Positions 1-8,577 of a stretch of 40,715 bases of DNA are shown in pieces. The position numbers and the translations under genes were made by a program. The notes beneath the pieces are model-generated. The model was not told the DNA's origin and did no database searches. It saw nothing but the letters and a program-made list of their open reading frames with translations. This DNA comes from Candidatus Cloacimonadota bacterium (GTDB lineage Bacteria; Cloacimonadota; Cloacimonadia; Cloacimonadales; TCS61). The number at the start of each line of letters is the position of its first letter. Position 1 is the stretch's first letter. The stretch is from assembly GCA_021108315.1 (NCBI GenBank), contig JAIORE010000260.1, positions 1 through 40,715 of the forward strand, in the 5' to 3' direction.

Positions 1-44
1 ATTTAAAATTGGATTCAAGATAATTATGATTAAAGAGTATCAAT

Positions 45-401
45 TCATCTGCGAAGATCTATATCTATCACCTTTAGAGCTTTAAAAATATCATAATTTT
101 TATCCCAAACTATATAAACCCGCACAAATCCGCTTTGATCAAGTTTTTGTTCAATACGATAACGGTTTTCTATTTCGTATCCTTTTGGAAGATTGGTGAT
201 ATCGTCTCCGTATCTGCCTTGTTCATCAACTTTTATAGTTTGGGTAGCTGAAATTGAGTCATCACCATAACTGCCTTTTTCTGCTAAAAAAGTTTCAGAA
301 GATATTCCGCTTTTTTTATAGAATTCATTTGGTGAACCACAATTTTCGCAAAATTTATCATTCTCTTCGATTTTACTTCCGCAATTATTACAAAATGGCA
401 T
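45..401 (-). pseudogene. Truncated zinc-ribbon / Ser-Thr kinase remnant
   Basis: 118 codons that match the N-terminus of the paralogue at 950-2842 almost residue for residue: a CxxC...CxxC zinc ribbon (C4, C7, C18, C21), a low-complexity linker, then the first strands of a protein kinase fold up to KALKVID. The similarity then collapses into a few residues (IDLRR) and a stop, so the kinase catalytic core and the SUMF1 domain are missing. The glycine loop reads LDQSGFVRV, the same degenerate form as in the 950-2842 protein (LDHSGFVRV), so it belongs to that lineage and not to the intact-loop copy at 3394-5271. The leader GGAGAAATACT before ATG is also identical to that of the 950-2842 gene. 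I read it as a duplication remnant. A short expressed zinc-ribbon protein cannot be excluded. The window edge 44 bases away hides what follows. Confidence 0.75.
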
Positions 402-949
402 AGTATTTCTCCTGATTAGTCAGTATATTCAAAGAAAATTAATTTTCTTTTTATTCCATTTTTATTATTCAGAAATCTATGAAACCGTTGAAACGGTTGA
501 AAATTTATAACCTTGTATTATCCACAAACTTAAGTTTGTGGTTAATAAGACGAAGTTTTTATTTAACCGTTTCAACGGTTTACCAAGTTCTTAATCTCAA
601 TCTTGTTTCCAAGCCCCAGCTCTGAAACGAGTTTTAATAAAAATTAACACAAATTAATTACCTGACTTCTAAATGTTTTCCGATGAAGTCGGTTGTTTTC
701 TTTTCCTTTTGTCTATTAAACTTTCCGAATCTTATCGGAAAGAATTTCTTCGATAGAAGCTTCGGAAAGGATTTTGCGGGTTTCCTATTTTTCTATTTTC
801 TTTTTTGTTCATAGATTCTTCTTGCACTCTCTTTCTTTTCCTTCACATCCTACTAATCTATTAATCAAGTAAATCACAGTTCAGACGTTTTTTTATATTT
901 ATCAGCACTTTTCAGCGTTTTTTTATCAATTCATAGAGTTATGTTCTTT
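402..949. other. Intergenic gap with palindromes, no gene seen
   Basis: About 550 bases between the kinase remnant and the 630-residue kinase gene. I see no convincing coding stretch. It holds the concentric inverted repeat at 482-581 (own entry) and a hairpin CTTTCCGA/TCGGAAAG at 721-742, whose right arm recurs in part at about 771-779. The rest is T-rich filler. Confidence 0.6.
482..581. repeat. 100-bp concentric inverted repeat with central palindrome
   Basis: The outer arms AAACCGTTGAAACGGTT (482-498) and AACCGTTTCAACGGTTT (565-581) are exact reverse complements. Midway between them lies the perfect 20-bp palindrome CCACAAACTTAAGTTTGTGG (522-541). Both have their centre at 531.5, so the structure is exactly concentric. 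Each outer arm is also a small hairpin by itself (AACCGTT and AACGGTT around two bases). The 23-base stretches between arm and centre are only partly complementary. Confidence 0.8.
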
Positions 950-2842
950 TTAGTAAGACTTAACTAAACGGAATCCTAAAAATGTACTACTATAATCGCG
1001 TTCGTAACTATCACGATCGGTAAGACGACAACTGTTAGAACTTGAACCACCTCGTACAACAAAATAACTACCTATTATCGGACCCTTTGGATTTTTTTTC
1101 GGACTTTTACTGTAATAATCAGAGTCATATCTATCGTTACACCATTCATCTAAATTTCCGTTCATATCATATATCCCGAATTCATTAGGTTTTTTTTCAC
1201 TCGCCGAATTAGTTGCTAAGTCTGAAGACAAATTATCTTTATTTTCAATTTCACCTCGTGCTGCATATTCCCATTCTGCTTCCGTAGGTAGTCTTCCACC
1301 TTTCCACTTGCAATATGCAGCTGCTCCATACCAAGTTACTCCGGTTACAGAACAATCCTTATTACCTTTAACATAAAATGATTGATACCTATAAGCATAA
1401 TGGAAATCATTATTATAAAAATACTTTTTCCCATTGTGGAAACCATCCTTATTTACTTTCTTAGCAGTTAGAAATTCCATAAATTGCTTATTAGTTACTT
1501 CATACATTCCGATATGAAAGTCATTTATTTTCACAGAATGAACTGGTTTTTCATCACTATCACCATTATTGTTACCCATTAAAAAAGTACCACCTTCAAC
1601 AAAAACCAGTTCATCAATGCTTTTTTTTGGTTTTGATTCTGTTATTAGTTTTATGGAAATTGCAGAAATAATTGTAAATACAGATATTGCTATAAATATT
1701 TTCCATATAGTTTTTGCACTAAAGGACTTTTTAAGTGGTATATCAGAAGATCTTTTATATGATATTTTTTGTTTTTCTTTTTGCGGAAATTTTGGTTTGG
1801 CTTTCTCGATTTTTGGGGGAGATGGCTTTTTATTTAAAAATTCCAATATTTCATCGAAATCACGGAATCTGTCTTTATAATCATATTGAAGACAATTTTG
1901 TAATAGCAAATTCAAGCTCTTGCTTACTTCTGGAATTGGTTCAAATGGTCTTTCTTTTATCTGAAATAATACATCATCGTAAGATTGACCTGTATAAAGT
2001 TGTTCTCCGGTGAGAAGTTCATAAAGCATCACTCCAAAGCTCCAGATATCAGATTCTTTGCCAACATCTTTCTCTAATAATTGCTCTGGACTCATATAAA
2101 CCGGTGTTCCACTTCTGTCCGTTTCTTTTATATGATTATTTCTGCTACGAAAGGTCTCGGAAATACCAAAATCCATAATCTTTATATTTCCTGATTCGGT
2201 TAACATTATATTTTGCAGTTTTAAATTTTTGTGAATTATATTTTGCTTATGAATATCCGACATCCCTTTACTGATCTGCTCTATCAACTTCATCACTCTT
2301 TTTTCAGGAATTTTTCTATCAGGATATGAAAGTAGTAAATCTTCGAGATTACCACCTCCGATATATTCCATATCAATATATTTTATATTTCCACTCAGAT
2401 GAATATCATATATTCTAACTACATATCTGGAGTTCAAATTCAACAGAATTAAGGCTTCCCGTTTCAAATCTTCTATCAATTGTTGGTCATAATAAAATTT
2501 ACTATCTATTACTTTTAGAGCTTTAAAAATTCCGGCATTTTTATCCCAAACTTTGTAAACCCGTACAAATCCGCTATGATCTAATTTTTGTTCAATTCGA
2601 TAACGGTTTTCTATTTCGTAACCTTGCGGAAGATTGGTGACATCGGCTCCGTATCCGCCTTGTTCATCACCTTTTATAGTTTGAGTAGATGTAATTGATT
2701 CATCACCATAATTGCCTTTTTCTGCTATAAAAGTTTTGGAAGATTCTCCGCTTTTTTTATAGAATTTATTTGGTGTACCGCAATTTTGGCAAAATTTGTC
2801 ATTCTCTTCGATTTTATTTCCGCAATTATTGCAAAATGGCAT
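950..2842 (-). CDS. Zinc-ribbon / pseudokinase / TM / SUMF1-domain protein
   Basis: 630 residues. Order: zinc ribbon (C4, C7, C18, C21), linker, protein kinase fold about 81-335, basic linker, one transmembrane segment about 380-401, then a SUMF1/formylglycine-generating-enzyme-like domain about 412-630 (VEGGTFLMG, RLPTEAEWEYAARG, GIYDMNGN, VVRGGS, GFRLV). The membrane topology predicts a cytoplasmic kinase fold and an external SUMF1 domain. Kinase motifs: the K110, E129 and DFG (D224) positions are kept, but the glycine loop is DHSGFVRV instead of GRGGFGTV. The HRD catalytic loop reads HKNLKLQN with Asn at 206 where the sister protein at 3394-5271 has Asp. Loss of the catalytic base predicts a pseudokinase or a very weak enzyme. 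Most bacterial SUMF1-family domains are not formylglycine enzymes, and no active-site cysteine pair is visible here. Start: ATG behind GGAGAAATACT. Confidence 0.85.
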   Translation of the reverse strand: MPFCNNCGNKIEENDKFCQNCGTPNKFYKKSGESSKTFIAEKGNYGDESITSTQTIKGDEQGGYGADVTNLPQGYEIENRYRIEQKLDHSGFVRVYKVWDKNAGIFKALKVIDSKFYYDQQLIEDLKREALILLNLNSRYVVRIYDIHLSGNIKYIDMEYIGGGNLEDLLLSYPDRKIPEKRVMKLIEQISKGMSDIHKQNIIHKNLKLQNIMLTESGNIKIMDFGISETFRSRNNHIKETDRSGTPVYMSPEQLLEKDVGKESDIWSFGVMLYELLTGEQLYTGQSYDDVLFQIKERPFEPIPEVSKSLNLLLQNCLQYDYKDRFRDFDEILEFLNKKPSPPKIEKAKPKFPQKEKQKISYKRSSDIPLKKSFSAKTIWKIFIAISVFTIISAISIKLITESKPKKSIDELVFVEGGTFLMGNNNGDSDEKPVHSVKINDFHIGMYEVTNKQFMEFLTAKKVNKDGFHNGKKYFYNNDFHYAYRYQSFYVKGNKDCSVTGVTWYGAAAYCKWKGGRLPTEAEWEYAARGEIENKDNLSSDLATNSASEKKPNEFGIYDMNGNLDEWCNDRYDSDYYSKSPKKNPKGPIIGSYFVVRGGSSSNSCRLTDRDSYERDYSSTFLGFRLVKSY

Positions 2843-2935
2843 AGTATTTCTCCAGATTATATTTGGTTTTCAGATTTTGTTTTAGCAAATTTTTCGTTTA
2901 TTAACATTTCCCACTTCAATATCAATTTATCTTCT

Positions 2936-3080
2936 TTCCCTCTCTTAACATAAGCGAGGGATGACTTCTCTTTTTATTCTTCTTGCTTTTCTAATGTTCC
3001 TTCTCTTGAAATTATGAGAAGGACAGCAGGATGAGTTCAATGAAGAAAATATATAAATCAATATGGCTTAAAATATCTGC
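2936..3080. repeat. Dispersed repeat, copy A
   Basis: Shares long runs with 8336-8500, including GAGGGATGACTTC, CTTTTTATTCTTC, GTTCCTTCTCTTGA and GAAGGACAGCAGGATGAGTT. It contains the hairpin CCTTCTC...GAGAAGG near 2999-3023. Copy A lacks the extra TGCACT...AGTGCA segment found in copy B. Noncoding. Confidence 0.75.
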
Positions 3081-3248
3081 TTTTTCAAATATTATCTCTA
3101 ATCTTTCCAATAAGTTAGATAGAACAAACGAATTTGGAATTATTAGTAAAAGTCAATTTGAGATATATGTAAAACTGATAAAACGTTTATTAAAAATTTG
3201 TCGTTCCGTAAGAAACAAGATTATATAATGCAATTTCAAATGGTGAAT

Positions 3249-3303
3249 GTATCACAAACTATTCTGTCTGTGTTTTTTGCACAAACAGGATTGTTTGTGA
3301 TAC
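3249..3303. repeat. Paired-hairpin (REPIN-like) repeat 1
   Basis: Two 24-base arms (3249-3272 and 3280-3303) are inverted copies with three mismatches around a 7-base loop. The right arm contains CACAAACAGGATTGTTTGTG, itself an 8-bp stem around GGAT. The same arm occurs at 6858-6881 and 16970-16993. Confidence 0.8.
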
Positions 3304-3393
3304 TTAGCTTGACTCTAAAGATTAAATTATAGAAAGGAAATTGCAGGCTTATCTTTCTTTTTTCATTATTAACTATTCATTATTAATTATTAA

Positions 3394-5271
3394 CTAAAAG
3401 ATATTTGCTCTAAGAATACGGAAACCAACTCCATCGTAAGGATTGGAAGGACTGCAACTACCACGATCAGCAACTCGGCAGAGTTTGGTAGAACTTCCCC
3501 AATAACCACCTCGGCATACACGATTGAAACCTCGTAGAGGATGACCTTGAGGATTAGATTTTGGGCTAATGCTATAATAACTATTGTCGTAGCGATCATT
3601 ACACCATTCCCAAACATTACCACTCATATCATAGATTCCAAGTTCATTTGGCATTTTTTTTCCTACAGGTTTGGTGGTTTTATCATTATTTCCTTTATAC
3701 TCAGCTACTTCATCAATATTATTACTGCCAGAATATTTATAGTTTTCAGTTCCGTTCTTAGTAAGAGATTGTCTAAAAATTCCTCCTCGGGCGGCATACT
3801 CCCATTCCGCTTCCGTTGGTAAACGATAGCCATTCTTAGAAAAATCACATTTTGAATATTGTCCCTCTCCTGAATAACAAAGCTCCAATCCCTCTTCTAT
3901 ACTCTTCTTATTACAAAATTTTATTGCATTATTCCAGTTTACTCTTTCCACAGGTTTATTATCTCCTTTAGAACTGGATGGATTATTTCCCATTAGATCT
4001 TGCCATTCTTTTTGGGTTACCGGATATTTTCCTATAAAGAAATCATCTAATGTTACAGAATGTATTGGTTTTTCATCGTCAAAGTCTTCACCACCCATTT
4101 GAAATGTTCCACCTTGAACAAAAACCATATTATGGGGTGGAGTTATATCTTTTTTTATATAGGATTGATTCGCATTAGATTCATTATAATTTCTTGTTTT
4201 TAGGTTAATTTCCGGTTGTTGAATAAAAATATTTTTAGGCTTGTTCATAGTATCAGGATTTTCCAAAGCTGATAATATTTCATCAAAACCAGAAAAACGT
4301 TCCCGAAAGTTCTTCTGCAAACAATTTTCCAATAACCTATTTAGATTGGGGCTTATTCCTGAAATTGGATTGTATTTTCGTTGCTCTATCTGAAAATAAA
4401 CTTCATTAGAGTTACTTCCTGTAAACATTTGCTTTCCGGAAAGAAGTTCATACATCATAATGCCAAAACTCCAAATATCAGCTTCTTTTCCTACATTTTT
4501 CCCCAATAACTGTTCTGGGCTCATATAAATAGGCGTTCCGCTTTTACTGGTTTCCCTTAAACGGCTTTTACTACTGCGGAAAGTTTCTGAAATACCGAAA
4601 TCCATAATTTTTATATTTCCTGATTTCGTGAGCATTATATTTTGCGGTTTCAGATCTTTGTGAACTATACGTTGGTTGTGAATATCAAACATTCCTTTGC
4701 TTATCTGCTCTATCAATTCCATCACTTTTTTCTCAGGAACTTTTTTCTCAGGAAAAGAAAGGAGCAAATCTTCCAAATCTCCACCTTCGATATATTCCAT
4801 ATCTATAAATTTTATATCTCCTTTGAGATGGATATCCCAAATTCGAACAACATAACGAGAATTTAGTTCTAACAATAATAATGCTTCGTGTTTCAAATCT
4901 GCAATTACTCGCTTATCATCATAAAAGATATTATCCAAAACCTTTAGAGCTTTAACTTTATCAATATTATTATCCCAAGCTTTGTAAACCGTTCCAAATC
5001 CTCCACGACCAAGTTTTTGCTCTATTCGATAACGGTTTTCTAAATTGAAACTCTGAGGAAGATCGCTGACATCAGAGCCGTAGTTACCTTGTTCATTTCC
5101 ATTTATAGTTTTTACGGATAAAATAGGTCTATTGCCGTAACTACCATCATTTGAACCAACGGTTCCTCTTTGATTAGAACTGGTTTTATAAAAACTTGTG
5201 GGTTTCCCACATTTGCCACAAAATTTAGTTGTTTCAGAAATATTAGCACCACAATTTTTACAAAATGGCAT
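3394..5271 (-). CDS. Zinc-ribbon Ser/Thr protein kinase with SUMF1 domain
   Basis: 625 residues, about half identical to the 950-2842 protein by eye. Order: zinc ribbon (C4, C7, C18, C21), linker, Hanks-type kinase about 81-335, a 50-residue polar linker without a membrane segment, then a SUMF1-like domain about 383-625. All kinase hallmarks are present: glycine loop GRGGFG (88-93), ALK lysine K110, HKDLKPQN with catalytic D206, DFG D224, and MSPEQ in place of APE. It should therefore be an active, soluble Ser/Thr kinase. The SUMF1 part has VQGGTFQMGG, RLPTEAEWEYAARGG, GNVWEWCNDRYD and a C-terminal GVGFRI. Such domains usually serve as C-type-lectin-like binding modules unless the FGE cysteines are present, which I cannot show here. 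Substrates are unknown. Start: ATG after GGGAGAAAAATA. Confidence 0.9.
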   Translation of the reverse strand: MPFCKNCGANISETTKFCGKCGKPTSFYKTSSNQRGTVGSNDGSYGNRPILSVKTINGNEQGNYGSDVSDLPQSFNLENRYRIEQKLGRGGFGTVYKAWDNNIDKVKALKVLDNIFYDDKRVIADLKHEALLLLELNSRYVVRIWDIHLKGDIKFIDMEYIEGGDLEDLLLSFPEKKVPEKKVMELIEQISKGMFDIHNQRIVHKDLKPQNIMLTKSGNIKIMDFGISETFRSSKSRLRETSKSGTPIYMSPEQLLGKNVGKEADIWSFGIMMYELLSGKQMFTGSNSNEVYFQIEQRKYNPISGISPNLNRLLENCLQKNFRERFSGFDEILSALENPDTMNKPKNIFIQQPEINLKTRNYNESNANQSYIKKDITPPHNMVFVQGGTFQMGGEDFDDEKPIHSVTLDDFFIGKYPVTQKEWQDLMGNNPSSSKGDNKPVERVNWNNAIKFCNKKSIEEGLELCYSGEGQYSKCDFSKNGYRLPTEAEWEYAARGGIFRQSLTKNGTENYKYSGSNNIDEVAEYKGNNDKTTKPVGKKMPNELGIYDMSGNVWEWCNDRYDNSYYSISPKSNPQGHPLRGFNRVCRGGYWGSSTKLCRVADRGSCSPSNPYDGVGFRILRANIF

Positions 5272-5410
5272 TATTTTTCTCCCTTTGTAATTTTTTTATT
5301 CAATTTTTCAAACTCTCGCAACCTCTCTTTGGTTTGTTGTTCTTTCTGGAAAAGTGCTTTAATAGTGTGTTTTAAACAGCTAATCAAAGAATTTTAAATT
5401 AGCATTACAT

Positions 5411-5540
5411 CTCTCAATTAGTGATTCGTAACGAAGTATGAACCGCTAATTGAGAATAAAGTAGATTTGGTAAAATGAGTTTCGCAGCACTTTGTATTAC
5501 CGCAATTCTCGATTCACACTCTCAATAATCGTTGCGAATC
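5411..5540. repeat. Nested inverted repeats in intergenic gap
   Basis: This covers the structured part of the 5272-5624 gap. TCTCAATTAG (5412-5421) pairs perfectly with CTAATTGAGA (5446-5455). GATTCGTAACGA (5423-5434) pairs with TCGTTGCGAATC (5529-5540) with one mismatch. The interleaved arms and a repeated CTCTCAAT motif suggest a small noncoding mobile element or folded RNA. No gene is seen in the gap. Confidence 0.5.
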
Positions 5541-5624
5541 AAGTCTTGCTCGCTGGTATTAAATTTCAAAGAAGGAATTAGAAAAAGTTTTATTTTTTTC
5601 ATCCATTCGCAATTCGTAATTGCT

Positions 5625-6740
5625 TTAGATGTTTTTATAAACATTTTCCATTTTTTCTCTAACAAGCTTAATATATTTTCTGGTTTCTGCCCAAGGAACA
5701 TCTTTTCGCAATTTATTATAGAGTTTATCGCTATTCATATTACTGAGGTCAACAAACATCTTATTCCATTTTTTTGTTCCAATTTTTTTCATTTTTCCGG
5801 TCATTGCTTTATAAATAGTACCGGGTCCACCATTATAACTACAAATAATACAATATTGCTGATTTGTTTTGTTGGTTACTTTTTTCCATTTATTTTCGGC
5901 TAGCCATTTTATGTATCCCACTCCCATTTCAATATTTGTATCAGCATTGAACAATTGTTTTGAAGAAGGTTGCTTATTTTTTTTATAGAGAACATTATTC
6001 ATAGTTAATCCGGCATATTTAGGAACGATCTGCATCATTCCGTAAGCATTCCCGTGTCTATTATAAGCTTTTGGATTAAAATAGGATTCCGTGTGAATAA
6101 TTGCCAGAACTAAAGCAGGTTCTACATTAAATCGTTTACATTTTTTTTCGATGATTCCTCTAAATTTCTCTGCTCTAATTTTAACGTGATTCGGAACCAT
6201 ATCCAATGAAACAGACACAACAACACGCTCTTTGTTATCTTTTCCTTTGATTTCAGCTTTTTTGGACTTCTTTACAATTTTTTCCACAATTTTATTGATA
6301 TTTTTCTTGGTTATTTTTTTTGAGGAATCTGGTGTTTTGATCTGTTCGGCAAGGATTGGTTTATTAGTTTCATCTTTTTCTTGTAAAATTGTTTTTAGCT
6401 GTTCCAAAAGTTTTTTCTTAGCAATTAATTCTGCTTGTGGATTATCTTTTTCTACAATTGCTTTCACCTCAATTTTTCCGGTTTCAAAATTTACGATACT
6501 TCTACCTTCAAATTCCGCAGAATAGCTAACCCACTCTTTTTTAGTAGATTCTCTGAATTCATTCCATTTATCCTCAATCTCTTTTTTGTATTGAATAAAT
6601 AGTGAATCTTGCTGATTATGATATTGTTGAAAGGCTCTCTGTTCATTTTCTTTAAATTTTTGAAATTCCGTAAGTTCAGTTTGTGCTCCTAAGCTAATTG
6701 CTATGACAATGATAATTATTAAAGTTGATAGTCGTTTCAT
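5625..6740 (-). CDS. Membrane-associated lytic transglycosylase, MltC-like
   Basis: 371 residues. An N-terminal signal or anchor segment (about 4-18) ends in LGAQ with no lipobox cysteine, unlike classical MltC lipoproteins. Residues about 24-180 are rich in charged helices (QKFKENEQRAFQQY, QYKKEIEDKW) and resemble the MltC N-terminal domain (DUF3393). Residues about 185-371 form an SLT domain: PALVLAIIHTES with catalytic Glu at 218, YGMMQIVP, GVGYIKWL, CSYNGGPG. The SLT fold cleaves the MurNAc-GlcNAc bond of peptidoglycan with formation of 1,6-anhydroMurNAc, in the periplasm. It sits upstream in sequence of, but separated from, the LPP20-like gene by a hairpin repeat, so it is probably a separate transcript. 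Start: ATG with a perfect GGAGG seven bases away. Confidence 0.85.
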   Translation of the reverse strand: MKRLSTLIIIIVIAISLGAQTELTEFQKFKENEQRAFQQYHNQQDSLFIQYKKEIEDKWNEFRESTKKEWVSYSAEFEGRSIVNFETGKIEVKAIVEKDNPQAELIAKKKLLEQLKTILQEKDETNKPILAEQIKTPDSSKKITKKNINKIVEKIVKKSKKAEIKGKDNKERVVVSVSLDMVPNHVKIRAEKFRGIIEKKCKRFNVEPALVLAIIHTESYFNPKAYNRHGNAYGMMQIVPKYAGLTMNNVLYKKNKQPSSKQLFNADTNIEMGVGYIKWLAENKWKKVTNKTNQQYCIICSYNGGPGTIYKAMTGKMKKIGTKKWNKMFVDLSNMNSDKLYNKLRKDVPWAETRKYIKLVREKMENVYKNI

Positions 6741-6809
6741 TTTAATCCTCCATTATTTTAAATTTGATATAAATTTTCTTGATAGTTTCCCAAAATCTCA
6801 TATAGTCCA

Positions 6810-6881
6810 GTATCACAAATAAGCCTGTTTGTGTAAAGATACAAACAATACAAAAGGCACAAACAGGATTGTTTGTGATAC
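6810..6881. repeat. Paired-hairpin (REPIN-like) repeat 2
   Basis: Arms at 6810-6833 and 6858-6881 are inverted copies of the same 24-base unit as at 3249-3303, here with a longer (24-base) spacer. It lies between the lytic transglycosylase and the LPP20-like gene. Confidence 0.8.
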
Positions 6882-6923
6882 ATTCTTCTCTGCGTTCTCT
6901 GCGAGAAATATTTTTCTCTCCAA

Positions 6924-8261
6924 TTAATTCTTTGCAGATTGCAAATAGTTATCTAATGCATTTCTGATCAAACTAACCATACTTTTTAAAGAATTATTGG
7001 CAGCTTGCTCCTTTTTCTTATTAAAAGATTTTGTGCTTTCCTCATTTTTCAAATCATCCAAAGAGATAACTTCACGGTCTCTTTTATCGCCTGTAATCGT
7101 GATTGTGGCGTTTGTTTTGTAGCAAAAACCGAGATATTCACTTTCAGATGAAAGAAAGACGTTTACATCCGCCTTAACTATCATATTTGCTTCACTGCTA
7201 TTTGAAACAATTTCAATTCCATTTTTCAATATTACTTTCTTAATCCCAGCTTCAATTGTGCTACTTTCCTCATAATCATCATCAATAGTATAATCAACAA
7301 CAATTTTGCATTTCAAATCTACAGGAGGAACTATATGAATATTGAAACTCTTTCCGGAAAGGTCTTTAATCAATCTTACAGCATCTTTGATCTCATATTT
7401 ATTCAGTTCGGGATAAGAAAGTGCATTATGATCAATTTTCCACTTTAGATAAAATGGATCTCCGTCACAAAATTCATTATAATCAAGATAATAGTTCCCA
7501 TTGCTATCACATTTAAGCGAAGTCGTTTCAAATAAAATTGGAATCGAAGTAAGCGGTTTAGAATTTGAAGAAAGTTGAATCACGATCTGCTTTTTTCCAC
7601 TTAATTCATGATTTTTTATAATTTTTGAACTGCTCTCAATTGAATCAATAATTTCTGAGATATTACTTTGGAGATAGACTATTGCCATTTTATCATCAAT
7701 ATCAAATGGATAGATCGTTTGAGGTAAAAGTGATGTTGCAAAAAATAAACTTCGTAATTTCTTACCGGGATTATTTTGAAGTTTTGCCTCATTTATATGA
7801 TCAAGTATCATATCTTTTAACTTTTGTTGGTTATTATCAAAAACAGATTTGTTTATCTTTGCTAAGCTGTAATAAGTTGCATCTATGTTATTGCGTTCAG
7901 TTATAGTTACACCGGGAATTTGAAGTTGTGAGATATTAATTATGACTTTATCTATGTATTCATTAAAAATTTCTCGTTCATTCATTTGATGAGATTCATA
8001 ATGTTCTCTATAGCGCGTTGTTAGAAAATCTTTGAAATATTTTGAGATATTGGCTCTGGCATTTTCATCAGCGGAAGAACTTGAATTTCCGGTTCCGGTT
8101 GCGAAAATAAATTCAGCGGTATTTTTTGGTGGATTTGATATAAACCAAGGTAATTTCTTCTCTATTTGAACTGGTTTCTCAGGAATTTTAACTTCTTCTT
8201 TTACTGTTGCACATCCTACAATCAACAATAAAATAAATAATATTGATAACCATTTTATCAT
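6924..8261 (-). CDS. LPP20-family lipoprotein
   Basis: 445 residues. Type II signal peptide with lipobox IVGC (Cys17), so predicted to be lipid-anchored, probably to the outer membrane. Residues about 38-150 resemble the LPP20 / FlgP-type domain: PWFISNPP, then ATGTG, an alanine-rich helix (SADENARANISKYF) and the YYSLAKINKS strand. The rest, about 150-445, is a mixed alpha/beta region without a domain I can name, including two stretches of alternating polar and hydrophobic strands. LPP20-like domains occur in flagellar-associated and surface lipoproteins. No flagellar gene is present in the window, so the role here is open. The next genes upstream on this strand carry CsgG/LpoB-like folds, which points to a shared envelope function. 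Start: ATG after GAGGTGAGAAT. Confidence 0.75.
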   Translation of the reverse strand: MIKWLSILFILLLIVGCATVKEEVKIPEKPVQIEKKLPWFISNPPKNTAEFIFATGTGNSSSSADENARANISKYFKDFLTTRYREHYESHQMNEREIFNEYIDKVIINISQLQIPGVTITERNNIDATYYSLAKINKSVFDNNQQKLKDMILDHINEAKLQNNPGKKLRSLFFATSLLPQTIYPFDIDDKMAIVYLQSNISEIIDSIESSSKIIKNHELSGKKQIVIQLSSNSKPLTSIPILFETTSLKCDSNGNYYLDYNEFCDGDPFYLKWKIDHNALSYPELNKYEIKDAVRLIKDLSGKSFNIHIVPPVDLKCKIVVDYTIDDDYEESSTIEAGIKKVILKNGIEIVSNSSEANMIVKADVNVFLSSESEYLGFCYKTNATITITGDKRDREVISLDDLKNEESTKSFNKKKEQAANNSLKSMVSLIRNALDNYLQSAKN

Positions 8262-8335
8262 ATTCTCACCTCAATTTCCATTTTTAATTTACTAACACTT
8301 CTCACTTTATTTTCAATTTTCCAAACTCACCCTCG

Positions 8336-8500
8336 TTCCCTCTCCCTGCACTAAAATGTAGATTTAAGTGCATGATGAGGGATGACTTCGCTTTTTATTC
8401 TTCCTGCTTTTCTTATGTTCCTTCTCTTGAGATTAAGAGAAGGACAGCAGGATGAGTTCTATGAAGTAAATAAACAAATCACCTTAGCTTAAAAATCTGA
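8336..8500. repeat. Dispersed repeat, copy B
   Basis: Second copy of the element at 2936-3080, filling most of the 8262-8577 gap. It contains a perfect 10-bp stem TCCTTCTCTT (8419-8428) / AAGAGAAGGA (8435-8444) and an extra hairpin TGCACT...AGTGCA that copy A lacks. The flank after it has another small hairpin, TGAAATC/GATTTCA (8498-8520). Confidence 0.75.
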
Positions 8501-8577
8501 AATCCCGAGTCGAGATTTCAATTTTTTAATTCTTATTTTTGTGTTAATTCGAGTTAATTTGTGGTTTCAAAATCTTA

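Larger units (their letters stand above)
2843..3393. other. Intergenic gap made largely of repeats
   Basis: The stretch between the two long kinase genes contains copy A of a roughly 145-bp dispersed repeat (2936-3080), a paired-hairpin repeat (3249-3303) and an AT-rich tail of short ATTATTAACTA-like direct repeats at about 3365-3400. A 65-codon plus-strand frame at 3031-3228 starts inside the repeat and is not supported as a gene. Confidence 0.6.

Noticed and set aside
1569..2013. Plus-strand frames opposite the pseudokinase gene
   Set aside because: They are antisense to a well-supported coding gene and have no recognisable domains.
3031..3228. 65-codon plus-strand frame between the kinase genes
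   Set aside because: The start lies in dispersed repeat copy A, the second copy has a stop a few codons in, and no domain or ribosome site supports it.
950..5271. Formylglycine-generating activity for the SUMF1 domains
   Set aside because: The catalytic cysteine pair of true formylglycine enzymes is not visible, and most bacterial members of the family lack this activity.
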